A DNA stretch of 64,000 nt, from contig CM026565.1 of the NCBI GenBank assembly GCA_015143295.1, positions 9,484,041 to 9,548,040 of the forward strand, written 5' to 3'. Below the pieces are notes generated by a model. That model was not told the origin of the DNA. It worked only from the letters and a program-made list of their open reading frames with translations, and did not search any database. Numbering within the stretch: position 1 is the stretch's first letter; each line of letters opens with the position of its first letter. Below are positions 20,549 to 33,087 of this stretch, one piece after another. Made by a program: the position numbers and the translations under genes. This DNA is from Tetracentron sinense. Taxonomy: Eukaryota > Streptophyta > Magnoliopsida > Trochodendrales > Trochodendraceae.

Positions 20549-23500
20549 TTGGCTATGCTTCTCTTTGATTTTAGGGTATAATCAAATTTTAATTATATCA
20601 AGAATGCCTCCCCTATGAATTTTGGTTACCCTAATGATTCAATCTTCTAGATTCTTGATTATTGGATAATAATTTATTAGGGCTAAGGGATCCCTCTAGT
20701 TATTGAGGGAGAGATTAGACCCTTATAAATTAGTGTGATACTAATTTTGGTTTTGGATTTTTTCAAAACATCTTTTCATAAGGGATAGGTATTTAGAGAT
20801 ATCTAAATATTGATTATAGCCTTCAAGGATTTGGAAATCCTTTTAGAATATTAAATTAAATTGTTTAATTTATTTTAGAGAGCCCAGGGCTAGTTTTCCC
20901 TTTGATTTAGACCACTTAGATACCCATTGATATTTTGGCTAGCATATATAGATGGGATTTTATTTATTAAATGTTAATTAATAAATCTCATGGTGTTAGA
21001 CACCCTTCCTTAAGCATTGTTGGAGATTAAAGCTTATTTCGATTAAAATTGATTCATGGATTTTCGGATTTGTATCTGATTAGAAGAATCGATACAGTTT
21101 TGGTATTTTGGCTATAACTTTATGACCGTAAGTTCGATTTAGGTCCGTCAGTACATCATTTCAAAGCCGTCGAAAAGATCTACAACTTTTGTGAAGAAAG
21201 TGTTTCCAGAATCAATCGTTTTGAGGGTCAACACTTGTGTCGAAAATCTAAAGCGGGAAAAGGAGTTTTCTAAATTAATTTTCCAAGAGGCTTTCAAGTT
21301 TTTCCTAAATTCCATTATTTGATTTGAGAGCATGGGATGCTATTATATCGTTTAATGGGCTATCAATTAATTAAATAGTTTAATTATTTGATTCGAGAGC
21401 ATGGGCTGAGATTTAATTAAATTGTTTAATTATCTGCTTCAAGTCCACGGGCTATCGTTTAATTAAATGTTAATTATGATATCATTTATGGTTCCCTAAA
21501 AAGTTTATGGGAATAATACCATAATTATTGTAGTTGATTTGGATCAATTACATGTGCTCAGAATGACTGCCTACATAGTATTTATAAGTTTTTATTTGAT
21601 TAATAGTTAATCAAGTAATTACATAAATGCCATTGGTTGAGATACAGGATTTTATCTCAAGTGAATTTTAATTGAGAGAGATCAATTATTTTATGGACAT
21701 TTAATACTATTGTTTAGGGTATTATTTTATTTAATTATTAAATCAAATAATCCCTAAAGCAGTTGGCCCTTATGGAAAATTTTGAAATCACCTATTATTG
21801 ATTTTGAATTTATTTTGGAATCAATATAAAGTGATATTAAAAATTAGCAATTTGCTGATTTTTATTTTGGTCTTTTAATAGTTATTAGATCAAAATAAAA
21901 TGGAAGGGATTAGATCTCTAGCCTAGCCGAATTTTATATGGTGTTTTCTATTTGTTTATCAATTGAGGAATGTGAGGATGAATTTTAGGGTTAGATTAAA
22001 TTTTAGCGAAATTGTTTCTCTTAATGACTTTCCAAGCATTAAAGGAAAATTTTTTTATTTTAATGATGATCTAAAATCCCTAAGAATTCATTCTTGACAT
22101 GCTTGCTTTCTTTGCTCTAGGGTTTATCTATTAAATGTTAATAGAGGCCTTAACCCTATGGGAAAGAGTTTCCCTGAGGTTAACAAAACCCTTGTTGAGG
22201 TTATGGACTTTCTAAGTAATTTTTCATACCATGTTATTATTCATAGTTGATGAATTGTTAATATATATTCTTGTTGAATGGTGGATGGGTTCCATAATCA
22301 TGCCTTCTTCTCTCTCTATTCTCTGCTCTTTCTTTTTATGAGTTGTACTCCCCTTGAGCACCCTATTTTGGGTGGTTTCTCAAGGTTTCTTATTTTGAAT
22401 ATGATGTAATCTTAGTATTAGGAGTTGTTGGTTTTTCTCTATGGAGAAATCGAATTGATGATAGAAGATGATGGTGATCGCATGGAGAATAAACCTTAGA
22501 AGGCGTCCTACAAGAGTAGCTGTAGGATTTCTAAGATAGCATGATCATGTGGACCCATTGTGCGGCTATATTATGTATTTCATGTGATGATTTGTTATAG
22601 CTTGTAGTTGCTTAGAAAAGTCCATAACCCTTGTGATAATGTGATTATCATTTTTTGTGTAAATTTTGGATAATTGGATCAAACCCCACAATATGTGTCT
22701 TGTTGAAACATAAAAAGTTTGTATTTAAATAAAACACATTATTGTAGCCCTTTTGGACGTGATGCATGTAGTCCATGTTGAAATTTTAACGTGGAATATG
22801 TTACTTGCATGATTATAAGATAATTGTGCCTTAATTGGCATAGATGTAAGCTAACAATATTCACGATTAAGGGAAGTGCTTGATTGACACTTATAGATCC
22901 TAGTAGAGGTCTTAGAGAGTTGTTTAAAGACTTCCATAATTTCTTTTAGACTTAAGGTTGGTGAACCCTAATGTGCTAAAAATAATTCGAAGAGAATTAA
23001 AGGGTAATATAGTCCATTTTGACTTATGGGTTTTAGTAATGCACATGGACACTTTATAATTATTATTTTGGGCCCATGGTGCTTGGTATGACCAATGGTC
23101 CATCATATGGATGTATGAACCATTTAAAGCCCACTGATGTTAAAAAATGACCTTTGTACCCTTGGATTAGATCCATTAAGATTTCTGGGGCTAGTGGGAG
23201 TTCATTGGAATTAGTTTGATCTAATTAAAATGAAATTTGATTTATTATCATGTGATGAATTTGTATATTATTTTATACATGTGATACAATGATAAATATT
23301 GTGAATGCTTTTGATATATGCATTAGATGTATAATTTATTCATGATATTTTGTTTTCCCTCAAGAAAAATATTAAGTGAATTAAATGGGCTAATCTATCC
23401 TACGGGATAATATTGCCCTATGACCTTCCATTATCAATAAGATTAGGAATTAATTAGTCCGAGTCTTGTCTTGCCAAAAGGTATTGACATAATTCAGTCT

Positions 23501-24499
23501 GAGTTAAACTCCTAGAGTCTTATTTCTATAGTAGATAGGTTTATGTATGGCCTGATAGGGAGTGTCAACTAAAATGGGGGCACAGCCCTACTTGATCATA
23601 TGACGAACCAGAATGATACTTAACCAAGGAACATGGCGGCTGAAACAGTGACAGTCATGTTGTCCTTGGAGGTCGCAAGAAAATTAGAAATCACTGATTT
23701 ACATAAGGAGTTATGCATGAGATACTCAGTGATGGATAGTTACTATCGACCTTGTAGTGCATGTGTGGTACTATCATAAAATAGAAGATTGCATGTGTAT
23801 TATAAGACACCCAATGCTAATCAGAAATATGAAGTAGCATATTTCCTAATTTTATAGATTGAGGGGTCTATGAAATTTAATTGAATGATGAGCAATATCA
23901 TCAAAGATCAAAAGCCCTGATCTAATGATATTATAATGTATGAAATTATGATGTAAGTTTTAATTGTCATGTCATTCTATAACCACCTTACCAAGACTTT
24001 AATGAGAATCTCTTGACTAATTCAAAGTATTTGGAATGGAAAAGGAATCTCAAGTTTGTGCTTACTATCTAAAGAATTATCCAAGTTCTTACTACTAATG
24101 GTAAATGTCATTTAAGATGTTTACAGAATACAATAGGGCTGCTAGGCAGTTTACTATATAAAAGGACAAGTAGACACCAAGTTTACTAGGGAAACCCAGT
24201 CACAAAGAATATGATAGAGATCATTGGATTCATAAATCCCAATTCTTGATGTTGAGATAAATTGGAATAAATTAATGGGATAAGAGGATATGATTCTCGA
24301 CAAACTCCCGGAGTCCTTTAATATGGTTATGTTGAACAAGTAGGAAATCAGATTGTCTGAAATCTCACATGTTGCATATGGCTAAGAACCTTTGAAGAGT
24401 TCAATGTTCTTTGCAAAGATGTTCAAAAGAGTTGGATTTTTTTAAATCCCGAGCATTTATGCAAAGGAAAGAAATCCAAGACTTTCCATTGGATAGGTA
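20549..24499 (+). other. Copia internal region without recognisable genes
   Basis: About 4 kb of AT-rich sequence lies between the primer site and the first protein relics. No frame reaches a meaningful length and I recognise no gag core. It may be an expanded leader or badly decayed gag. Confidence 0.5.
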
Positions 24500-25910
24500 T
24501 TCTGGTAGTATGGACAAGGGCTCTTCAGAGAAGAAAGGAAAGTATAAGGATTGTGCTTCATAGTGAAGCAATTGGTCATTGGATACAAGACAAACCTTTA
24601 GAAGGATTGTCCAGTTTGTATACTCATTAAGTCCAACTTAATTGTTGGAACCTCTAGCTCCTAATGCTTGGTATGATCTTGCATAAGTGCAATAGTTGCA
24701 TGTTTGTACAGGAGAAGGAGAAATCTAAGAAGATAAAACTTCTACTTGGGAATGGGACAAAAGTTGGATGATCATAATTATATGAATCTTCTGTTAAGAG
24801 GTAGCTAACTTTATTTCACTTTCTTTGAAAAGTTCAAGGAATTTCGCATTGAAATAAAGAAACAGCTAGGTAAGTCTTCCATGATTGAGAAGAGTACCTC
24901 TTAATAGAAATTTCATAATTTACTCTCATTACATCTTGTCTCAGATAATTCCCATAACAAACCATAGCATGATAGTGTTGTTCAATCGAATTATATTGGA
25001 TATGATTTGATGGAAGATGAGCTTGGGATTCGCATTAGAGATACTTAGTCTCTATTTCAGGATAGCAAAAGATATTTGTAAACAGGAATACAAGTATCCT
25101 AGTAGAGAAACTGAATCTAGAATTGTTCTAGAAGAGGAAGCCCAATAAACCGATAACTATGAGAATTGATAGAGATCAACTCTCTACTCTCACTATACCT
25201 AAATAGTACACTAGAACCCACAGGTCTCAGAATCTGTAGATGGACTAACTTTTATTCTGATGAAGTAAACAAACTGTTTGATTTTCATCTAAGAATAAAA
25301 ATATCATTTGTGTGCAAATTGGTTAGTGGGAGCATAATTACTTTCCTGGCTCTATGCAAAGATAATATTCTTTTCATTGTGAATGAAGTATGAATATTAT
25401 TCTTCTCTTAGATTTGATCTAGCAATTTTACAATGAAGGACAAAAACTTTGACATCATGTTTTCTTAGTCCTAAATGGTTTAGAGACAAACAGAAAATGA
25501 TATTGTTATTCTCCCAATAACAATCATGTTTTTGTGCAAGTAAGATTCCAAGAAAAGAGTTTCTACCATTATGAGATGGAATCTGTTTCTTTTAGATATA
25601 TGATATCATGAGAAAGTATACTTGTACTAGACCGGATATTTATCACATGTTGATGTGAGAAGATATTGGTCAAATTAGTCCGGAGCATTGTACAATGATA
25701 AAGCACAAGCATGTTAACTTTTGAAAATGACTGTTGGACAGTATCATTTTTGTTTAGTCTTTTAAGACTGTAGTTATTGATAACAAATTTACAAGAGTTG
25801 CAAGTGTTATTGCATCACTACAATAGTTGTGGTAAAACAGACATGACAAACCCATGTGTTCGAGAAACATCATTGAGAAGATGGGCATTACATCTAATTG
25901 GCTAAGAGTG
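24500..25910 (+). pseudogene. Copia gag end-protease-integrase-RT relics
   Basis: Fragments line up in copia order. A GHWIQDK piece (about 24570) resembles the end of a zinc knuckle that has lost its cysteines. LIVGTSSS (about 24640) resembles the lead-in to the protease, with the DTG region destroyed. LLLGNGTKV (about 24745) and EKFKEFRIEIKKQLGKS (about 24830) resemble pre-integrase and integrase. SGSIITFLALCKDNILFIVNEV (25327-25390) is the RT YVDD region with YVDD changed to CKDN. YTCTRPDI (about 25625) is a hallmark near the RT end. IIEKMGIT (about 25880) resembles the usual copia C-terminus. Stops and deletions are everywhere. Confidence 0.78.
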
Positions 25911-25922
25911 CAAGTGGGAGAT
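25911..25922 (+). other. Copia polypurine tract
   Basis: AAGTGGGAGA directly precedes the TTGTTGGAC of the 3' LTR. Confidence 0.82.
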
Positions 25923-28106
25923 TGTTGGACATATATGCCCTTGAAAGCCAATAAGAGACTTTTCTATGTTGATTAGACAAGCATCATATTCACACAACCA
26001 ACTATTTAGGGTATTTATATTAATTACTGTCTAATATGATGATGACATAAAGTTCCATAGGTAACATTGTAGGAAAATCATGCAAAGGTTGCGAAGAGAT
26101 ATGATTTTCCGGTTCCTTGTAAACCTAATATTTTTCGAAGCCTCTAGAGTACTGGTTGGGCATCGTACTTCATCATGGCTTGCACTTGTGTAGTTTTATG
26201 AGATAGTGTGATGAATCACATTCACAGAGAGTGGTGACTCTTGACTAACATGTGAGTATATGTAGCAAGTACATAATACTGAACGGGGTCACTAGTGGAT
26301 ACCCTATGGAATACACTGTCAGATTGTATTAGGGTTATCCATTTGACAAATTGTCCTTAGACCTAACAGGTTAACATCTTCTCAGACATCTGTCTATATG
26401 GCTTTGATGTGCCAATCGGCAATGTCCAATACACAGGACTAACTCTGGGTACGTTGGGTCATGTACACAATGTTTGGAGAAGTGTGTAAACACTCAATAA
26501 GGAATCCACAACTCCTTAATTGGAGATAATGATATCAAGGTGATACTTGTTGAACTGAACTGTTAAATCCAGTACTGGTGCTTTTCGGTAAAATGGTTTT
26601 TATTGAAGTTGATATTTTTAATATGGAAAAGTATATATAAATATATATGTCAGTTATTTTCTAATGTTTCTTCAAAAGTATTTTGGAGGTTCAGTTCAAT
26701 GAAAAGTAATCATGAGAAAGGGTTCTATTGATAAGCTAGGGACTAAGACAGTGCAGTGGAATTGTTCCAATCCCAGAAGCTTACAAGTGATATTGGAATG
26801 TGGAAGGATTTATTTGTACATTTATTGTGAGATGGTACTTACAAGCAATTCTCTAATTTCTGGAGGTTAATCACATTGTGTTAATGGACATTAATTGTGA
26901 TTGGTGGAAGTCCAGGGATATAGATAAAATTCTATAATCCTAATGGAGTATAGGAAAGGTGTTTCCTAGTAGCAATGCTTTAACCAAAAGGTTGAGTACT
27001 TGGTCCCACAACCGGAAACAAGAGATCCCTTTAGATCCCACACACAAGGACTTTCTTAAAATATTTATAATTAAATTAATTAATTTCTCTAAGTAATCAC
27101 TATATGGTATAGTGAAGCTCTAAAAGGTGGAATCACATTGGATGTGAAAAACCAAATGGGTAGGACCCATTGGGAATTATTATAAAAGAATAATTCAAGT
27201 GACCAAGGGGGTTTTAGAAACCCTTTAGGCGTGTGGGGTGGGACCCACCTAGGGTGGGACGCCCACTTCAAGGAGGAATAATAATTGTTATTATTTTAAT
27301 TAGTTTCTAATAACTAATATCCTTATTAGATAAGGTTAGTTAGTTAGTTAGTTACTAATTAAAGATTCCCTAATTGTTAAGGATTTCATTAGTTAGTTAC
27401 TAATTCAAGATTCCTTATTGGATAAGGATAAGATTAGTTACTAATGGATAAGGTTAGTTTCTTTTAAGATTAATCCTAATTGGAATAAGAAAATAATCAA
27501 TAAATGAAACTATTGAGGAATCCTAATTGGATTAGGATAAGGTTAATGAATTATAATTGGATTACAATTCAAGCAACCAAGAGGGAACTTATATAAAGGA
27601 GTGGATGCCCAGCCCTTTAAGGAATATAATTCTCCAGAATTTTTTCTTCTCTCCCTCTCCTTAAGTTTACACCCAACCCTCTCCTCGTTTGAGGGTGTAC
27701 GGTCACCCTTCCCCTTCTTCCTTTTTGTTTGGTTTTTGAGCTTGATGATCAAGAAGAAGTTCTTTGAAGATCAAGATTGGATCTTGTTTGATCAAGAAAG
27801 GTTCTTGGATCAAAGAAAAGAAGAAAAGATAAAAGAGCATGGAATTTGGAAGGGCCATTATCTTCCATTAGAGAAAGCTTTAAAGGAAAAAGAAGGTTCA
27901 TGTGAATCGACAGGGGACTTGACACTTGTGAAGTTTTGCGAGTACTATTCTTATGTGTATTTGACTTAACAATTTTAAAGTCGCAAAGGTGAATGTTATT
28001 CTAACCTTCATTGAATAAAATCAATTAGAAACTTAGTCAGATCTTGGGATTTCGATGTATACCCCCCAAGAACTGTGTTTCTAAAACTAAAAGTAGCATA
28101 CTTTCA
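25923..28106 (+). repeat. Copia 3' LTR (2184 bp)
   Basis: It is collinear with 18394-20534. It has an extra segment near 27295-27335 and an extra piece near 26404, and a TATA box at 27590-27598. Confidence 0.9.
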
Positions 28107-28153
28107 GGCCCTCTAAGAACTGTGTTTCTAAAAGTAAAAGTAGCATACTTTCA
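28107..28153 (+). repeat. 47-bp tandem duplication of copia LTR tail
   Basis: The last 47 bases of the LTR (CTAAGAACTGTGTTTCTAAA to CATACTTTCA) are repeated once, with a few changes, before TkC sequence resumes. The 5' LTR lacks this copy. Confidence 0.85.
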
Positions 28154-29632
28154 AAATATTCTAGACCATATGCGATAGATTGGATGCCAGGTGCGACAGA
28201 TCGCAGGGATCTGCGATTGATCGTAAGAGTGTGTGATCGATCGCATGCAGAGAGAAATTAAAAAAAAGTGTTCGGGTTTATGTGGGATAGATCGCATCAA
28301 TGTGCAATAGATCGCACTGACCCGCGATCGATCGCAGTTAAGTGTACGATCGATTGCATGCGGTAGATGATGCCGAAATTGAGGGTTTTAAAACCTTGAT
28401 CTGTTAAAGATCCTCACTTTGGGGGTCCTCAAAACCTAAAGGAGAGAAAGAGGGGAGCATGAGAAGAAGAGGGATTTGGGAAAAATCCAAGAGGGTTTTT
28501 GAGGATTGAGATCAAGTGGAGCCCAAATCAAGGTGGATCATCCTCACCTACAAGGACTCCTCCATCTTCAAGTGGTGTTCTTATTCAAGCAAGGAAATTC
28601 CAAAACAAGGGTTTCCTCCAAGATGAAGCTTGGATCTCAAGGTTATTACACCCTACTAACTCACTTCGCAATAACTTAGTTTTCTTTATTGAAAATGATG
28701 ATTTTGATAATGTGTTACCCATTCTTCTTGAGTTATGCTATTTTTCCTAAAATAAACAAGATAAAGGGAATGAATGAGGATGTGTGGAATGTGAATGGGT
28801 TGAAGCGATTGGATGCCATATGTTGTGATGTGTGGTGTAATGGAAAATGGTGGAAGGGCATCCTACAAATAATGAACACACATTAATGTTTTGATGAAAT
28901 GTATGCACTAAAAAGAAGAAATGAAGTGACTTTGAAATGTTGCATGCCATGTGTTTGATTAAATGCATAAATGAGAAGTTCGCAAATCAATAAAAAATAT
29001 AAAAGTGTGAATATGTGTAGTTTCTTTCAAATTAGTAACCTTGATCAAACGCTATATATATGTTATCTAAATTCTCACATGCTTATGTTAGAAATTCAAA
29101 TGCTACATACTATCTCTTGAGTTATAGAAGTCACCATGATTACTACAATGCTACATACACACGCGAATGCATGCATGGACCGGTTTTCTAAAAGTGTATG
29201 TATATGATAAACCCCAATAAGAACAAGAATTGTGATTCACGATACGAATGATAAAGCCATACATTGGGCCGGTCAAGGTTAGGGCATATCCCTAGGATAT
29301 GTCATACCTAGCTCACAAGGAAAATAGGCATGATTGATAAAGTCGGACATCGGGCCGGTCAAGGGTAGGGCATTTCCCTAGGATATGTCATACCTGGCTC
29401 ACAAGGAAAACAAGAATGAATGATAAAGCCGGACAACGGGCTGGTCAAGGGTAGGGTATATCGCAAGATATGTCATACCTAGATCACAAGAAAACAAGAC
29501 AAGGAGGTTGGTGTACCCTTTTCTATATGTATATATTTCGCTGAAGGGAATTTACATTCCCGGCTCACAAGTCGCTTCCAAGGCACTAACCTCTGGCTCA
29601 CAAGTATACAAGCACGTCAAGTCAAAAACATG
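28154..29632 (+). repeat. TkC LTR, middle segment
   Basis: GATCGATC palindromes continue to about 28365. A leader follows with AAG/GTTATTAC near 28640, a donor-like site in the position shared by all the gypsy LTRs, then the repeat array at 29240-29490. Confidence 0.82.
29240..29490 (+). repeat. Leader tandem repeat of TkC
   Basis: Three units of about 75-80 bp share GGGCCGGTCAAGGGTAGGGC and CCTAGGATATGTCATACCT. It occupies the same LTR position as the arrays of other families but has an unrelated sequence. Confidence 0.82.
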
Positions 29633-31148
29633 TGGTAAAGTCCATGTTTTTTGGTGTTGGCATATTCCAGTGTTAAAACAAGTGAGTCTAGGTGTCTAGG
29701 TGTGTGTCTAGTGTCATTACCTTCAAGCATCCAAGCCAAAGCGAAGTTGAAGACCAAAGAAGACCGGTTGATTCACTCGGTTGATCATTTCCTTCATAGG
29801 ATGGTAAGTGACCTAGATACCATGTGACCATAGGTGGGATTTGACCTAGAATAATCCTAACATGATGCCCTAGGTGGTAAGTGTCCTAGTCGAATCATAC
29901 GGACCCTAAGTGATGAGATTAGTAGTGCAAAACAAGTTGACAATGCTGAAATTTTTCAAAAAACCAAAGTTGCTTGTGAGGGGCATATCTCCTAAACCGT
30001 AGCTCAAATTTTGCTCTATAATATGTCAAATCGACCGCGTTGAAAAGAGATACAACTTTTGTGAAAAGACAGAGAGCTGAAAATGAAGTTTTAAATTTTT
30101 TTTTAGCCTCAAGGTCGACCCTGGGCGTTTAGGGTCGACCCTAAAGTGCCAAAAATATATATGGTGAATTTGGACAGCAAGTTGATTCTTTTAGGGTTGA
30201 CCCTAAGAGACCTTTTGGTCAACCGAAGTGGTATGTTGGGTCGACCAATGGATCCCCATGGGTCGACCCTGATAAGGGAGTATTGCTAAAATGTTTCCTT
30301 TGCTTGCCACTTTGGTTTTTAACATATTTTAGCAACTTCTAAACATGTTTTTTGATTCCCTTTATATACAGAACCCTTCCACTTTGTAGGGAACAACTAA
30401 AGGAGTGTAGGGAGAGTATTTTTAAGTGTCTCCAAAGGTCATGAAACCTATGGAACATATTGTTCTCCTCCCCTTTTGTTAGTGCATTAAACCTAGAGAT
30501 TACAAGCCAAAAGTTCCAATATTACTTATTTGGACTTGTCCTTTGAAGGAGTCCATCTAGGTATTGATTTATATCAAACCATCAACCCGTTCTGGATAGA
30601 ACACCTTGGCTGGAGTGTTCCGGAGCCTTTGCGAAGGAGATTGATCCGAGACGGATCGTGGATGTGTGAATTGGTCGGTGGAATCCGAAGCCGTCATTGA
30701 CGGAGATCGATCGGAAGATCGTGGACTATTTTTGAGACACAAAGAGAAGTACAAGCGGCTGTGGTTGATCACAGGACTTGAGAGTACGTGGTGAATTTTT
30801 GAGGCATGGAGGGCTAAGCACTGAAGGATCATGGTGTCGAGTCCGAAGGAGTCAAGTTCAAGTTTGTAAGTTCTTGCTTACTTTGTCTTAGTGGATTCTC
30901 ATGATTGGACTAGGTCCCGTGGTTTTTCCCGGAAGGGTTTCCACGTAAAAATCCTTGTGTTATGGTTTGCTTGGTTTTCTATTTCCGCCCTTAAATTTTA
31001 TCATCCCTTAAGCTAATAACTTAATTGTTAAAATCATCAAAAGGGTTGATAGACTTTTAAGGAAACCGAACTATCCCCTTGAACTTGTGAGATTCTCAAC
31101 TCAAACATTGATTTGAGGTTCGCCGAATCAAATTTGTTTTTTTTTTCA
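29633..31148 (+). repeat. Sirevirus-like 5' LTR
   Basis: It starts TGGTAAAGTCCATG (the partner starts TGTAAAGTCCATG) and ends in a T-run plus CA. It holds a TATA-like TTTATATA (30361-30368) and GGGTCGACCC palindromes near 30115-30270. Confidence 0.88.
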
Positions 31149-31150
31149 GT

Positions 31151-31165
31151 TGGTATCAGAGCTGG
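31151..31165 (+). other. Sirevirus-like primer-binding site
   Basis: TGGTATCAGAGCTGG follows the LTR end after two bases and is complementary to initiator tRNA-Met. Confidence 0.9.
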
Positions 31166-31211
31166 TTCACTAACTTTTTAGTGTGATCTTGTCTCATTTT
31201 TTTTGGTGAAT

Positions 31212-33087
31212 ATGAATCTCGAAAGAGAGAGAGGATCCATCTCTTGTCTCCCATTATTTGATAGGAATAATTATGCCTATTGGAAAACTAGAATGAAAGC
31301 GTTTCTAAAATCATTAGATGAGAGAGTATGGTTCTCCATTGAACAAGGTTGGACCCATCAACAAAGACAATAGATGACCAGACCATCCCTAAACCTTCTT
31401 CTGAATGGACCAATGGAGAACTTGAAAGTTGTAGATGGAATAGCAAGGGTCTAAATGCAATCTCGTCGCTGTCACACTCGAAAAATTTCGACATATTTCT
31501 AAATGTGACACTTCGAAGGAGGCATGAGACATTCTTCAAATTACCTCTAAGTTTGAAAATTTGATGATGGATGATAATAAAACCTTTGACAGTTTTTATG
31601 CTAATTTGAGTGACATTGTAAATTCTAGTTTCAATCTAAGAGAAAGAATTCCTGAGTCCAAAATTGTGAGAAAAATTTTGAGATCTTTACCTGAGAGATT
31701 TCGATCAAAGGTTACCGCCATCGAAGAGAGCAAAAATGTTGATGCTCTCAAAATTGAAGAGTTGGTTGGTTCACTCCAAACCTATTAGTTAAATTTGAAC
31801 CCATCTAAGAAACCAAAATATATTGCCTTAAAATCTATCAAGGAATCCATAGATGATTCAGATAGTGACTCTAAGGATGAAGAAGAAGAGTTGGCTTTAT
31901 TTGCGAAGAAATTCAGAAAATTTTTGAAACTTAATAAGAAATTTAATCCGAAAGGACAAAAATCTCATGAAAAGCCCAAGTCTAAGCACTTTGAAAGCAA
32001 GAAACATTTTAAAAGTGTGGACAAGAAATCTCAAGGTTTTCAATGCTATGAATGCCAAGGCTACGGCCATATTGCTGCTGAATGCTCTAATAAGAAAAGA
32101 TTTAAGGGCAAGGCAAGGGATGACAGTGAATCTGAATCTGAGGAATCAGATAGTTCATCTTGTGAGGAGACTAGGGATTATATGGCCTTCACTACATCCT
32201 TATCTGGGATTGAGGAATCTTCTTCAAATGCTGTGAGTAACCAACACTGTAGGGATGGTGAGGAGGATGATATGAGTTAGAATGAATCAGATTCTGAGGG
32301 AGACCTTGAGGCAGCTTATGATGAACTATTTCAGGAATGCCTAAAGTTGAAAAAGGTTCAGTTTTCCATGTCCAAAAAGATCAAATCTATTGAAATGGAA
32401 AAAGGTGCCTTAGACCAAGTGACTTCAGGGTTGAGAGCTCTTGTGTCACAGCTTGAGGAAGAGAAGGCTTCCCTCCTTGCCAAGACTCTGCTACTTGAAT
32501 CTAATTTACATGTTTGCCTTGAGGAAAAGACAAGTCTTGAAATCAAGTTAGCTGAACTTGAGCAAAATCAGAGGTATGGAGATGTGAAGGGAACTCCATC
32601 CACCTCGAACACTGAGCCTGGTACTAAAAGGCGCCCTCCTGCTAAAGGGAAAGACCCTTCTACTTAGAAATTCATTCCTACATGTCATAACTGTGGAGTG
32701 AAGGGTCATATTAAGCCTCGATGTCCTAAACTTCGAAGAATACCCAATCATGGTTCAAGCAACCAACACAACTTTAATGAGAATTTTCAAAGGAGAGTTG
32801 AGGTCCTAGTGGAGAAGTCTAGGAGTTTGTGTGAAGATGTGATGAAAATTGCTGACAACTCTAGATAGTGGCAAGGTCATAACACTCCTCATGCTAGATA
32901 TAGAGGAGGTAACAGGGAGAACCAGAATGCCCACCATAATTCTAGGACTCAATCCTGGAAAAGGAGGAACAGGAGGAAGAGGCAAAAGGTCATACCTACC
33001 TCAACTGAAACGGTTAGAGACCATAGGGTCAATCAAACTTCTAAAACCGTTTGGGTGAGAAAAGAAGACCTGAAGGGCTTCACTTAG
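31212..33087 (+). pseudogene. gag: Sirevirus-like gag, frameshifted
   Basis: It starts MNLERERGSISCLPLFDRNN, with NYAYWKTRMKAFLKSLDERVW, a typical copia gag N-terminus. A frameshift near 31350 and others follow. A clean block from 31561 carries SLPERFRSKVTAIEE. Zinc knuckle 1 is CYECQGYGHIAAEC (32044-32085). After a stop at 32278 comes a Glu/Lys/Leu-rich coiled-coil-like segment (32347-32560), a stop at 32665, then zinc knuckle 2 CHNCGVKGHIKPRC (32683-32724). Two knuckles with a coiled coil between them fit Sirevirus gag. Few stops given the age suggests gag was kept until fairly recently. Confidence 0.83.

Larger units (their letters stand above)
18394..28153 (+). mobile_element. Decayed Ty1/copia element
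   Basis: Two LTRs starting TGTTGGACATATATG flank an internal region with a tRNA-Met primer site and, at the 3' end, AAGTGGGAGAT before the second LTR, a typical copia purine tract. The internal relics run protease, integrase, RT in that order, which is the copia order and not the gypsy order. The flanks AAACA (18389-18393) and AAATA (28154-28158) look like a target duplication with one change. It sits inside TkC. Confidence 0.88.

Noticed and set aside
21148..21333. Isolated 60-80 codon frames inside the copia interior
   Set aside because: No similarity to copia proteins, no neighbours in frame, and length expected by chance in AT-rich sequence.
20549..24499. Possible host gene captured in the copia element
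   Set aside because: No sustained frame, no splice-consistent exon set, and no recognisable protein on reading both strands.
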